DNA of 64,000 nt from Pseudomonas sp. Q2-TVG4-2 (GCF_013620795.1 NZ_LGLW01000005.1:372001-436000), one strand, 5' to 3'; counted from the first letter of the stretch, positions 42,795 through 56,458 are shown. The notes: generated by a model not told the origin, from the letters alone. A program made the numbers and translations.

Positions 42795-42857
42795 CCGGTA
42801 CTCCAGCGACAGAAAAGGGAAAGGGCCACGCGATCGGCCGAACGAGCCGGTAGCCTC

Positions 42858-43835
42858 TTGAAATGGACCACGCTGGCGCTGTCAGTTCCTTTACTGGCCG
42901 CCTGTGGCGGGCCGCTATCCACGCTCGACCCGGCCAGCCCCATGGCGCGCCAGGTGGCTAATGTCTGGTGGGGCATGTTCGCCTTCGCCACCCTGGTGCT
43001 GGTGGCGGTCAGCGTGCTCTGGGTCTACGCCCTGGCCCGTAAGCCGCGCCAAACCAGCGAGGAGCAAGCGATACGGCTGAATCGCCGCTGGGTCATCGGT
43101 GGCGGCATCGTGCTGCCCAGCCTGAGCATTATCGTGCTGCTGATATTCGGCATTCCAACCGGCCGCAGCATGATGCCGCTACCGGTGGAAGGTGAGCAGC
43201 CGTTGAAGGTCGAAGTCACCGGACATCAATGGTGGTGGGAGGTGCACTACCCCGACAGCGGCGTCACTACCGCCAACCAGCTGATTATTCCGGCCGGCCG
43301 CCTGGTGGATGTACATGTCACCAGCGCCGACGTCATCCACTCGTTCTGGATTCCACGGCTCGGTGGAAAGATGGACATGCTGCCGGGACGAACCAATGTC
43401 ATTCGCATCGAAGCCGGACATACTGGAATCTTTCACGGTCAATGCTCGGAGTTCTGCGGCCTTCAACACGCACACATGAAACTCCATGTCGAAGCGCTCG
43501 ATGAAGGCGGATTCGACGAATGGGTCGCCGCGCGGGATAACCTCAGCATCAAGCAGCGCGCCCCCGGTGAGGCCGGCCAGGTCTTCAATGACCGCTGCGG
43601 TCAATGTCATCGTGTCGCAGGAGTCAGTAATGGCAATCGCGCGCCGGACCTGACCGACCTCGCGAGTCGCCCCAGTCTGGGCGCCGGCGTGATAGAGAAC
43701 GATAGCGAGGGGCTGCGACGCTGGCTGCGTGAGCACAAGACGCTCAAGTTCGGCAATGGCATGCCGGCGCATGATGACGTACCGCCTGAAACCCTCGACC
43801 AGATTGCTGCTTGGCTGGAGACGCTCGCGCCATGA
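42858..43835 (+). CDS. coxB: Cytochrome c oxidase subunit II with haem c domain (lipoprotein)
   Basis: Subunit II of an aa3/caa3-type oxidase. From TTG 42858 the product is 325 aa and begins MKWTTLALSVPLLAACGG, a short lipoprotein signal with the lipobox Cys at residue 16. Two membrane helices follow, then the cupredoxin domain with the CuA site (HSFWIP and GQCSEFCGLQHAHM), then a C-terminal cytochrome c domain with CxxCH in DRCGQCHRV. No Met start fits and the TTG has only a weak ribosome site, so the start rests on the signal sequence. Its stop overlaps the next ATG as ATGA. Confidence 0.9.
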   Translation: MKWTTLALSVPLLAACGGPLSTLDPASPMARQVANVWWGMFAFATLVLVAVSVLWVYALARKPRQTSEEQAIRLNRRWVIGGGIVLPSLSIIVLLIFGIPTGRSMMPLPVEGEQPLKVEVTGHQWWWEVHYPDSGVTTANQLIIPAGRLVDVHVTSADVIHSFWIPRLGGKMDMLPGRTNVIRIEAGHTGIFHGQCSEFCGLQHAHMKLHVEALDEGGFDEWVAARDNLSIKQRAPGEAGQVFNDRCGQCHRVAGVSNGNRAPDLTDLASRPSLGAGVIENDSEGLRRWLREHKTLKFGNGMPAHDDVPPETLDQIAAWLETLAP

Positions 43836-46363
43836 ATGCTTCGTTCAGGGGCAGCGCCCCGTCTACCGATCCGGATCAGCTTCACGACCAGTTCAACGAT
43901 GTCTGGGGGAACCCGCGTGGTTGGCGCGCACTGACCATCGTCAACCACACCAGCATTGGCCTGCGCTTCCTCATCACCGGCGGTGTGTTCTTCCTGATCG
44001 GCGGGCTGATGGCGATGCTGATCCGCACCCAGCTAGCACTGCCCGGTTACGTACTGATGGAGCCCGAGGTCTACAACCAGGTCTTCACCATGCATGGCTC
44101 GGTGATGATGTTCCTGTTCGCCGTGCCGATGATGGAAGGCCTGGCGGTCTACCTCATCCCGAAGATGATCGGCGCCCGAGACCTGATCTTCCCTCGCCTC
44201 TCCTCGCTGGGGTATTTCTGCTACCTGTTCGGCGGCATCATCCTGCTATCCAGCGTGTTTCTTGGCGTTGCGCCAAAAGCCGGTTGGTTCATGTACACGC
44301 CATTGTCCAGCTCATCGCACATGCCCGGAGTGAATTCGGATTTCTGGCTGCTGGGCATCACCTTCGTTGAGATTTCCGCCGTGAGCGCCGGGGTAGAGCT
44401 GGTAGTGTCGATCTTGCGCACCCGCACCAATGGCATGGCGCTGCATCAGATGCCGCTTTACGCCTGGTACATTCTGGTGATGGCGCTGATGATCGTGTTC
44501 GGTTTCCCGCCGCTGATCCTCGGCAGCATTTTGCTTGAACTGGAGCGCTCCGCCGGCCTGCCCTTTTTCGACACCGCCAAGGGCGGCGATCCGGTGCTCT
44601 GGCAGCATCTGTTCTGGCTGTTTGGTCACCCCGAGGTGTACATCATCTTCCTGCCCGGCGCAGGCATTGTCTCGACGCTGCTGCCAGTGTTCTGCCAGCG
44701 ACCGCTGGTGGGCTATCGCTGGGTAGTGCTCGGCGTGCTGACCACCGGCTTCCTGAGTTTCGGCCTCTGGGTCCATCACATGTTCACGGTGGGCATTCCG
44801 GCGTTGGCACTGGGCTTCTTCTCGGCAGCGAGCATGCTGGTGGCGATCCCCACCGGGGTGCAGATCTTCGCCTGGATCGCGACCTTGTGGCTGGGCAAGC
44901 CGGTGTATCACGTGCCGATGCTTTGGTTGGTCGGGTTCCTGATCGTCTTTGTCTGCGGCGGATTGACCGGCGTGATGGTCGCCCTGGTGCCCTTCGACTG
45001 GCAGGTACACGACACCCACTTCGTCGTCGCGCACATGCATTACGTGCTGGTCGGCGGGATGTTCTTTCCGTTGATGGCTGGGCTGTATTACTGGCTACCG
45101 CATTTCTCGGGTCGCATGCCCTCGGTGCGCCTGGGTCGCTGGGGGTTCTGGCTGGTATTCATCGGTTTCAATACCACCTTCCTGATCATGCACTGGACCG
45201 GCCTGCTGGGGATGCCGCGTCGGGTCTACACCTACGACACGGGTCTGGGCTGGGACATACCCAACCTGATCTCGTCCATCGGCAGTTTCATCATGGCCAT
45301 CGGCATCGGCACCATCTTGCTGGATATCGTGCTGCACTTTCGCTTCGGTCAGCCAGCCAAGACCAACCCGTGGAACGCCGATACGCTGGAATGGGCTACG
45401 AGCTTGCCGCCAAGCCCGTACAACTTCGTCAGCCTGCCGGACGTCACGGACCGCCATCCTCTCTGGAAGGACCCGGATCTGCCACACAGCATTGCCCGAG
45501 GCGAGCATGCACTGACGACGATTGACCATGGGCGCCGCGAAACCTGGGGCTCCGACCCCTTGACGGGAAAAGTACGGGAGGTAATCCACCTACCCGGCAA
45601 CAGCTGGTGGCCGTTCGTGGCCTCAGTATTTCTCGCGGTGCTCTGCCTGAGCCTGTTGAGCAAGGCGTACTGGCTGGCCCTCGCCGCCACCGTGGCGACG
45701 CTGATCGTTCTGTTCCGCTGGTCTTGGGAGAATGGCGCGCATCCCGTCGCCGCGCCGGATGCGCGCACCCAACCGGGTGAACCGCCGCTGCATTCACGGA
45801 CCTTCGACGGCCCCGGCTTGTGGGGCATGGGCGTCACTCTGCTGGCCAACGGTACTCTGTATCTGTCGCTGCTGTTCGGCTGGTTCTATCTATGGACCGT
45901 TTCGCCGGAATGGCAAGTACCGGAACAGTCCGACCTCAATGGCTGGCTGATGCTGGCCAGCGCCATCCTGCTGACGATCGGCACGCTGTGGATGCGAGTG
46001 ATTCCGGCGAGGCTTCGCCGTGGCAACTGCAGCGGGCTGCTCGGCAACATGAGTGTGGTTTCAGCCATCGGCATGGTGCAATTCGGCACGTTGTTGTGGG
46101 TGCTGCTTGGCGCCGATCTGCAGATCACCGAAACCGCCCACGACGCGGTGATTTTCGTGATTCTGGCCTACAGCCTGATTCACTGCGGCCTGGCGACGAT
46201 TTGCACCCTGCTGCAGGTGCTACGGGTGCATTACGGCTATGTGGGGGAAAAGGCGCCCTACGAGCCGGTGGTGGTCGAGCAGCTCTGGTATTACAACCTG
46301 GGCGTGGTCTGGAGTGCCTACGCGGCGATCATTTTGTTCCCGTCGGCATGGGGAGGTGCCTGA
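43832..46363 (+). CDS. Fused cytochrome c oxidase subunit I-III
   Basis: An 843-aa protein with the haem-copper subunit I core (about residues 30-530) fused to a subunit III-like domain (about 590-843). Subunit I features: VFTMHGSVMMF (haem a His), GHPEVYIIFLPG (CuB His and the cross-linked Tyr), LWVHHMFTVG (CuB His pair) and AHMHYVLVGG (haem a3 and haem a ligands). Subunit III resemblance is in the last part (GVTLLANGTLYLSLLFGWFYLW, then HCGLATICTLLQVLRVHYGY). The start at 43832 overlaps coxB by 4 bp. It reduces O2 to water while pumping protons. Confidence 0.93.
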   Translation: MNASFRGSAPSTDPDQLHDQFNDVWGNPRGWRALTIVNHTSIGLRFLITGGVFFLIGGLMAMLIRTQLALPGYVLMEPEVYNQVFTMHGSVMMFLFAVPMMEGLAVYLIPKMIGARDLIFPRLSSLGYFCYLFGGIILLSSVFLGVAPKAGWFMYTPLSSSSHMPGVNSDFWLLGITFVEISAVSAGVELVVSILRTRTNGMALHQMPLYAWYILVMALMIVFGFPPLILGSILLELERSAGLPFFDTAKGGDPVLWQHLFWLFGHPEVYIIFLPGAGIVSTLLPVFCQRPLVGYRWVVLGVLTTGFLSFGLWVHHMFTVGIPALALGFFSAASMLVAIPTGVQIFAWIATLWLGKPVYHVPMLWLVGFLIVFVCGGLTGVMVALVPFDWQVHDTHFVVAHMHYVLVGGMFFPLMAGLYYWLPHFSGRMPSVRLGRWGFWLVFIGFNTTFLIMHWTGLLGMPRRVYTYDTGLGWDIPNLISSIGSFIMAIGIGTILLDIVLHFRFGQPAKTNPWNADTLEWATSLPPSPYNFVSLPDVTDRHPLWKDPDLPHSIARGEHALTTIDHGRRETWGSDPLTGKVREVIHLPGNSWWPFVASVFLAVLCLSLLSKAYWLALAATVATLIVLFRWSWENGAHPVAAPDARTQPGEPPLHSRTFDGPGLWGMGVTLLANGTLYLSLLFGWFYLWTVSPEWQVPEQSDLNGWLMLASAILLTIGTLWMRVIPARLRRGNCSGLLGNMSVVSAIGMVQFGTLLWVLLGADLQITETAHDAVIFVILAYSLIHCGLATICTLLQVLRVHYGYVGEKAPYEPVVVEQLWYYNLGVVWSAYAAIILFPSAWGGA

Positions 46364-46722
46364 TGAAGTACCGCCGCACGTCAGTCTTTCATCCGATGCA
46401 GATCCCGTTCGGGTTGACCATCTGGAGCCTCTGGTTCGCCACGATGTACGGCTCGCACGCCGTGGTCTGCTCGATCGCGCCGCCCGATCCCAATCAGGGA
46501 ATCTTCAATTGGCTGAACGCGAGTTTCGGCGTGGTCACCCTGATGGTGGTCGCCCTGCTTCTATGGCTGGGCCATCGCTCGTGGAAATTGTCACGGCCAC
46601 CGCATGACCTGAATGAGCGTCAGGTGTTCGTCACCAAAGTCGCTTCAGGAATTCATTTCATCGCCGCGCTGGCGACGGTGTTCGTCGGGCTGCAGCTGGC
46701 GTTTCTGCCGCCCTGCGTTTGA
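46363..46722 (+). CDS. Small membrane protein of the oxidase operon
   Basis: A 119-aa protein with three hydrophobic segments (about residues 13-37, 50-71 and 92-112). It starts MKYRRTSVFHPMQIPFGLTIWSLWF, overlaps the subunit I-III stop by one base (TGATG) and ends 121 bp before tusA, so it is translated with the oxidase. I do not recognise a family; by position it could be a subunit IV-like or assembly protein, but that is inference. Pro-rich RPPHDLNERQ separates the second and third segments. Confidence 0.7.
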   Translation: MKYRRTSVFHPMQIPFGLTIWSLWFATMYGSHAVVCSIAPPDPNQGIFNWLNASFGVVTLMVVALLLWLGHRSWKLSRPPHDLNERQVFVTKVASGIHFIAALATVFVGLQLAFLPPCV

Positions 46723-46843
46723 GCGATGGCTCGGTCAGGTTCTGAGCAGGCAGCGCGTTGCGGCAGCATCGCTGAATGCGACCTATCAGCCTGGTTCGAG
46801 GGGCTGCACCTATCCAGCAGGTGTCCGAACTCGAGCGGCGCTA

Positions 46844-47095
46844 TCAGTCGGTTTTCTTGCGAATCCAGTAGAGGTAGGCCCCCTCTTCGGTCTGCTGCTC
46901 CACCAGTTCGTGGCCGAGGAATACGCAGAATTTGGGAATATCGCGCTGGGTAGATGGATCGGTTGCGATCACCTTGAGCAATTCGCCGCCGCCGAGTCCA
47001 CGAACCTTGTTGTGCAGCATCATCACCGGCTCGGGGCAATTCAGACCGCTGGCATCGAGCACCGCGTCGGCGGATAGTTCAGCAGATTGAGACAT
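46844..47095 (-). CDS. tusA: Sulfurtransferase TusA
   Basis: An 83-aa cytosolic sulfur carrier for tRNA 2-thiouridine and related sulfur relay. The active-site motif is [20 protein letters not shown], where the Cys carries the persulfide. AGGAG precedes ATG 47095. It is convergent with the oxidase operon and 64 bp from rlmM, the same neighbourhood as in P. aeruginosa. Confidence 0.96.
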   Translation of the reverse strand: MSQSAELSADAVLDASGLNCPEPVMMLHNKVRGLGGGELLKVIATDPSTQRDIPKFCVFLGHELVEQQTEEGAYLYWIRKKTD

Positions 47096-47159
47096 AACAG
47101 GCTCCTAAAACAGGACGGCATTGTCGCCCAGACAGATCGCGCGGTCACCCGCTTGCGCA

Positions 47160-48209
47160 TCACAGCCGACGCAGATGGCAGGTCACTTCCTCACGATCAT
47201 GGTAAAGCTGCTTGCAGCCGATACTCGCCTTCACCCCTCGTTCGGCAAGCCCATCGGCGATGCGTTCCAGCAGACGCTTCACCTCGGCGTAGCGCTGTTT
47301 CATGGGCAGTTTGAGGTTGACCACCGCCTCGCGACACAGGCCCTCACCGATCCACGTCTCCAGCAAGGCGGCGTTTTTCGCCGGCTTCTCAACGATATCG
47401 CAAACCATCCAATCCACCGCCCGCTTCGGGCGGAAGGCAAAACCGTCGGCACGGTAATGACCAACCAGGCCGGATTCGAGCAGTTCCTCGTTCATCGGGC
47501 CGTTATCCACCGCCATCACTTCTATATCTCGATTGACAAGCTGCCAGGTCCAGCCGCCCGGCGAAGCACCCAGATCCACCGCGGTCATACCGGCCGCCAG
47601 GCGTTGATCCCATTGTTCACGAGGAATGAAGTGATGCCAGGCCTCTTCCAGCTTCAGCGTCGAGCGGCTCGGCGCCTGCCGGGGGAACTTGAGCCGAGGA
47701 ATGCCCATCGGCCACATCGCGCTGTTATCGGCTTCGGCAATGCCGAGGAAGACCTCACGGCCGCTCTTGAAGGTAAGTAGCAAGCGAGGACCATCGGCCC
47801 CTTCCTTGAGCCGCCCGGCCTGCGTCAATGCCTTGCGCAGCGGCGCCTCGAATTTGCGGCAGAAGGTCGACAGCTCCTTACCATCATTGGTGTCCAGCAC
47901 TTCCAGCCAGAGGCTGCTGCAGACCGGATAGGCACTGAGTTGTTCGAGCAACACGCCGATGCGATAGGTTTCCGGCAGGGCCAGGTACTCGCCTCTCGCC
48001 CATTGCCGCGCAAAGATCAGCCGGGAGAAACGCAAGTTGCGCATCATTCGCTCGGCTCCACCCTCGTCACTGCAGATGAACTCGGCGCATGCGCTGTTCG
48101 GTTTCGCTTTGGCGTAACCGACCACGTCCAGGCGGGCGGCCTGATCGCTGATCTCGGCACAGACTTCGTTCTCGAAGCCCGGTCGGCAGTGCAGCAGCAA
48201 TGTTTTCAT
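47160..48209 (-). CDS. rlmM: 23S rRNA C2498 2'-O-ribose methyltransferase
   Basis: A 349-aa methyltransferase that modifies 23S rRNA C2498 before ribosome assembly. An N-terminal THUMP-like region (MKTLLLHCRPGFENEVCAEISDQAARL) is followed by a Rossmann SAM-binding fold with VDLGASPGGWTWQLV and DWMVCDIVEKP, and the catalytic-type Lys in LKLPMKQRYAEVKRLLERI. Length and domain order fit RlmM. It starts with AAGG upstream and is divergent from acnA. Confidence 0.95.
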   Translation of the reverse strand: MKTLLLHCRPGFENEVCAEISDQAARLDVVGYAKAKPNSACAEFICSDEGGAERMMRNLRFSRLIFARQWARGEYLALPETYRIGVLLEQLSAYPVCSSLWLEVLDTNDGKELSTFCRKFEAPLRKALTQAGRLKEGADGPRLLLTFKSGREVFLGIAEADNSAMWPMGIPRLKFPRQAPSRSTLKLEEAWHHFIPREQWDQRLAAGMTAVDLGASPGGWTWQLVNRDIEVMAVDNGPMNEELLESGLVGHYRADGFAFRPKRAVDWMVCDIVEKPAKNAALLETWIGEGLCREAVVNLKLPMKQRYAEVKRLLERIADGLAERGVKASIGCKQLYHDREEVTCHLRRL

Positions 48210-48410
48210 GTACGAACCTTATCGTCGGCGCGAAGGCGCATGGCGCCGAAGCGCCCTGCGACCAAAGCCGGACATGATAGCCGAGTGGGGAACCCCGGGC
48301 TCCGTGCTCCGGTCCAGTGAACAGTCAACTCGGAAATCAATCGGCCCGATATAGCCCCATCAGACGCCTGCAAGATACCGGGTACGGTTCCATAGCCGCT
48401 GGCAACGACC

Positions 48411-48439
48411 GCGGCGTGTTTCGTGGCGAAACACGCCGC
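48411..48439 (+). promoter_or_regulatory. Strong hairpin in the acnA leader
   Basis: A perfect 13-bp stem (GCGGCGTGTTTCG with CGAAACACGCCGC) and a 3-nt loop, ending 69 bp before the acnA ATG. No T-run follows. It could be an attenuator, an mRNA-stability element or a protein-binding site in the acnA 5' leader. Confidence 0.55.
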
Positions 48440-48508
48440 CAGGGGCTAGTTTCAACATAACGCTCCCCATCCCAATCAGCCCGACCGTGCGGGCACAAGG
48501 AGAGACGA

Positions 48509-51184
<2,676 letters not shown>

Positions 51185-51204
51185 TCCATCGTTAGGCACC
51201 ACAA

Positions 51205-51235
51205 CGCCCGCTTGCAGCGCCGCTGCAAGCGGGCG
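51205..51235 (+). terminator. Terminator of acnA
   Basis: A 31-nt near-perfect palindrome: arms of 15 nt (51205-51219 with 51221-51235). No long T-run follows. The same core recurs after aer at 52964-52999. Confidence 0.7.
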
Positions 51236-51273
51236 CTTCACGTTTCAGCGGATGCCCATTTGTCGATCGACAC

Positions 51274-51300
51274 TTAACTAATCGGATTGCGTGCCGTTAA
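51274..51300 (+). promoter_or_regulatory. Sigma28 (FliA) promoter of aer
   Basis: TTAA-N15-GCCGTTAA. It matches FliA consensus TAAA-N15-GCCGATAA at 10 of 12 positions, with exact spacing, about 77 bp before the aer ATG. A motility-linked receptor is an expected FliA target. Confidence 0.75.
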
Positions 51301-51376
51301 GACAAACATACCGGTCCCCGGCCGCGTGACAAGCAAGAAACACGCACCAAGCCACCTTGAATTCCAGGCGTACCCA

Positions 51377-52945
51377 ATGCGAAACAACCAGCCCGTCACC
51401 CAGCGCGAATATGCCTTCCCCGACCAGCAGCGGCTGATTTCCACTACAGACCTGAAAGGCAAAATCAGCTACTGCAACGACATATTCGTGGAAGTCAGCG
51501 GCTTCGAACGCAACGAGCTAATCGGCGCTCCACATAACCTGATCCGTCATCCGGACGTGCCGTCCGCCGTGTTCGCTCACATGTGGGCAACGCTCAAGGA
51601 TGGCAAGCCGTGGATGGGTATCGTCAAGAATCGACGGCAGAACGGCGACCATTACTGGGTCAACGCCTACGTGACGCCAGTGCTCGACATCCAGCGCAAG
51701 GTCATCGGCTATGAGTCGGTCCGCACCAAGCCCACCCGCGAGCAGATCCAGCGCGCGGAAGCGCTCTATGCACGCCTCAACGCGGGCAAGAGCAGCGTGC
51801 CTCGGAGGGAGAAGTGGCTACCCTTGGCGGTCAACTGGCTGCCGTTCATCCTCACCAGCCAGATCGGATTCATGGTCGGTTACTGGCTCAACCACATGTG
51901 GGGCTTCGCCTTGGCTGCGCTGCTCTCCGTACCGCTGGGCCTCGTCGGCCGCCATTGGCAAATGCGTGGTGTGAACCGCTTGGTGCGCCTGGCCGAGCAG
52001 TCGATGAGCGATCCACTGATAGCCCGGATGTACACCGACAGCCAGGGCGTCGAAGCGCGCCTAGAAATGGCGATGCTCAGCGAACATGCTCGCCTGAAAA
52101 CCTGCCTGACTCGCCTGCAGGACAGCGCCGTGCAATTGCAGCAGCAGGCCAAGCGGGCCGATGAGCTGGCACATAGCTGCTCGGACGGGCTGGCTCGTCA
52201 ACATCACGAAACCGAGCAGGTCGCCACAGCCATCAGCCAGATGGCCGCGACAACCCAGGAGGTTGCAGGCAACGTCACGCTGGCAGCCGAGGCGACCGAG
52301 CAAGCCAGCCAGTTGGCCGCGCAAGGCCAGGACATCAGCGCCCAAACGCGCAAAGCCATTGAGCTGCTGGCTCAAGCGGTAACGGAAACCGGCGATGCGG
52401 TGTCCGCACTGGCGCAGAACAGTGACGAAATCGGCACCGTCGTCGACGTGATCAAGAGCATTGCCGACCAAACCAACCTGCTCGCGCTCAACGCGGCCAT
52501 CGAAGCGGCACGCGCCGGTGAAAGCGGCCGCGGCTTTGCGGTGGTAGCCGACGAGGTCCGTCAACTGGCCCAACGTACCGCTGCCGCAACAGGCCAGATC
52601 CATCAGTTGATCGAAAAGCTCCAGCTTCAGGCGAGACAGGCGGTCGAGACGACCGAACAGGGCCGTGCCCAAGCGAGCCGTGGCGTGGAGCGGGTGATCG
52701 ATGCAGACAAGGCATTGGAAGGCATCAGCACAGCGGTGGGGCGCATCATCGACATGACCTCGCAGATTGCTTCGGCAACCGAGCAGCAGAGTGCGGTCGC
52801 AGAGGAAATCAGCCACAACGTCAGCAATATTGCCCGCCTCGCCGATCAGACCTCTAAAGACGCCCAGAGCTCAGCACTGCTCTCCGAGGACCTGGCCGCC
52901 ACCGCACAATCGCAGCACACCCTGGTGGAGCGCTTCAACCGCTGA
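51377..52945 (+). CDS. aer: Aer-type aerotaxis/energy-taxis receptor
   Basis: A 522-aa chemoreceptor with an N-terminal PAS domain (about residues 10-120: [46 protein letters not shown]), which in Aer binds FAD and senses redox or energy state. A short membrane hairpin follows (about 160-200), then the cytoplasmic signalling helices with [17 protein letters not shown] and [18 protein letters not shown]. There is no periplasmic sensor. I start at [14 protein letters not shown]; the frame upstream adds 30 unrelated residues. It sits next to acnA, as in P. aeruginosa. Confidence 0.94.
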   Translation: MRNNQPVTQREYAFPDQQRLISTTDLKGKISYCNDIFVEVSGFERNELIGAPHNLIRHPDVPSAVFAHMWATLKDGKPWMGIVKNRRQNGDHYWVNAYVTPVLDIQRKVIGYESVRTKPTREQIQRAEALYARLNAGKSSVPRREKWLPLAVNWLPFILTSQIGFMVGYWLNHMWGFALAALLSVPLGLVGRHWQMRGVNRLVRLAEQSMSDPLIARMYTDSQGVEARLEMAMLSEHARLKTCLTRLQDSAVQLQQQAKRADELAHSCSDGLARQHHETEQVATAISQMAATTQEVAGNVTLAAEATEQASQLAAQGQDISAQTRKAIELLAQAVTETGDAVSALAQNSDEIGTVVDVIKSIADQTNLLALNAAIEAARAGESGRGFAVVADEVRQLAQRTAAATGQIHQLIEKLQLQARQAVETTEQGRAQASRGVERVIDADKALEGISTAVGRIIDMTSQIASATEQQSAVAEEISHNVSNIARLADQTSKDAQSSALLSEDLAATAQSQHTLVERFNR

Positions 52946-52963
52946 ACCGGCTTAGCAGCGCTC

Positions 52964-53003
52964 AAACGCCCGCTCGCAGCGCCGCTGCAGCGGGCGTTTG
53001 CTT
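52964..53003 (+). terminator. Bidirectional terminator between aer and the hydrolase gene
   Basis: Arms AAACGCCCGCT (52964-52974) and AGCGGGCGTTT (52989-52999) enclose an inner GC stem, then T-rich sequence. A/T runs lie on both sides, so it can serve aer and the convergent hydrolase gene. It shares its core with the acnA terminator. Confidence 0.85.
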
Positions 53004-53019
53004 TGTGGCAATTAGGCAA

Positions 53020-53688
53020 TCAAGGCTGACGCAAGAATGCGGCTACGACCTGCGCGGCGCTCTCCAGGTGCTGCTCGTGGGTCAGCCCTGAGCGCTTCAG
53101 CGGCTTGAGGTCATGGTCCGCGGCAACCAGCCAATTGAGACGAATTGCCGGCGATAGGGAATAGCCGGCAACGGCATCCCGATCGCCCAGTGCATCCCGC
53201 TCACCCTGAATGATCAATGTCGGCGTGCGCAGCTCAGCGAGATGCGCCACACGTGGCTTTTCCGGCTTGCCCGCGGCGTAAAACGGGTAGCCCAGACAAA
53301 CCAGCGCATCGACCGCCAGTTCATCGGCCAGCAGGCTCGCCATTCGACCGCCCATGGACTTGCCTCCGATGGCCAAACGCCCTGCGGTTTGCTGTCGCAC
53401 CGAGTGGTACACCTCACGCCATTGCTGTAGCAGCTGCGCCTGTGGGTTCGGCGGGCGCTTGCGCCCGGTCGCGCGCCGCTCAGCCATGTACGCAAACTCG
53501 AAGCGAAAGACCGCAACACCGCATGCCAGAAGCCGCTCGGTCATCTGCTGCATGAATTCACTGTCCATCGGCGCACCCGCGCCGTGGGCCAGGATTAAGC
53601 TGGCGCAAGCCCCGCCCCGCGGCTGATCGGCCCTGATGAGCGGAATTTCACTGCCCTGCGAGTATTGATCAGCGTCAAGATCGGCCAT
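53020..53688 (-). CDS. Alpha/beta hydrolase (KANL3/Tex30-like)
   Basis: A 222-aa alpha/beta hydrolase with no obvious signal peptide. The nucleophile is Ser in GGKSMGGRMA (GxSxG). Asp lies in GERDALGDRD and the catalytic His in AADHDLKP. HGAGAPMDSEFMQ forms the oxyanion-side turn, matching the KANL3/Tex30 subfamily. Substrate unknown. I prefer ATG 53688 (MADLDADQY), with a GGATAGGG site; ATG 53703 is possible. A candidate ANR box lies inside the first codons, pointing the other way. Confidence 0.8.
   Translation of the reverse strand: MADLDADQYSQGSEIPLIRADQPRGGACASLILAHGAGAPMDSEFMQQMTERLLACGVAVFRFEFAYMAERRATGRKRPPNPQAQLLQQWREVYHSVRQQTAGRLAIGGKSMGGRMASLLADELAVDALVCLGYPFYAAGKPEKPRVAHLAELRTPTLIIQGERDALGDRDAVAGYSLSPAIRLNWLVAADHDLKPLKRSGLTHEQHLESAAQVVAAFLRQP
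53665..53678 (+). promoter_or_regulatory. Candidate ANR (FNR-type) box upstream of the ccoN remnant
   Basis: TTGAT-CAGC-GTCAA. It matches the FNR/ANR consensus TTGAT-N4-ATCAA at 9 of 10 positions. It lies about 110 bp upstream of the dead ccoN start, a plausible place for an activator site, but inside the 5' end of the opposite-strand hydrolase gene. Relevance is inferred from the neighbouring oxidase remnant. Confidence 0.5.
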
Positions 53689-53774
53689 ATGCCCTATCCC
53701 CATCCTTGCCCCCGCGTCGAAATAGTTGTTTACCGCAACAAAAACATGCTCGTTACCGTGGATGGAAGCCATAC

Positions 53775-54093
53775 ATGAACACAGCAAACAGTACCGCTCA
53801 CGACTATAAGCTGGCCCGCCGCTTCGCCTCGCCGTGCTTCACGTGGTCAACAACCTAGAGATACCGGTCACGGCGATGTCCTACTCGCTCTATTTGGGCG
53901 CGACCGACGCGATAGTCCAGTTGGTAGGGCCACTAATGCTGTGGGGTTCTTTCTGACTGCCCTTCCTCGGATCATGCACTTCCTCGTGTCCAAGCAGGCA
54001 GAACGCCCTGTGTATTCCTGTCGCCTGTCCATCGTTCACTTCTGGGCGCTGATCATCCTGTACATCTGGGCTGGCCCGCATCACCTGCATTAC
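53775..54093 (+). pseudogene. ccoN: Decayed remnant of a second ccoN
   Basis: ATG 53775 (preceded by GGAAG) gives [16 protein letters not shown], close to the start of the intact CcoN. The sequence then jumps, by an internal deletion, to what would be about residue 175: [28 protein letters not shown]. One base is missing near 53926, shifting the frame. It resumes with [51 protein letters not shown], ending near residue 260. A TAG stop also follows the deletion in the first frame. It matches part of the intact ccoN at 54408 and cannot encode a working subunit. Confidence 0.88.
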
Positions 54094-55835
<1,742 letters not shown>

Positions 55836-55846
55836 GGAACCGATAA

Positions 55847-56458
<612 letters not shown>

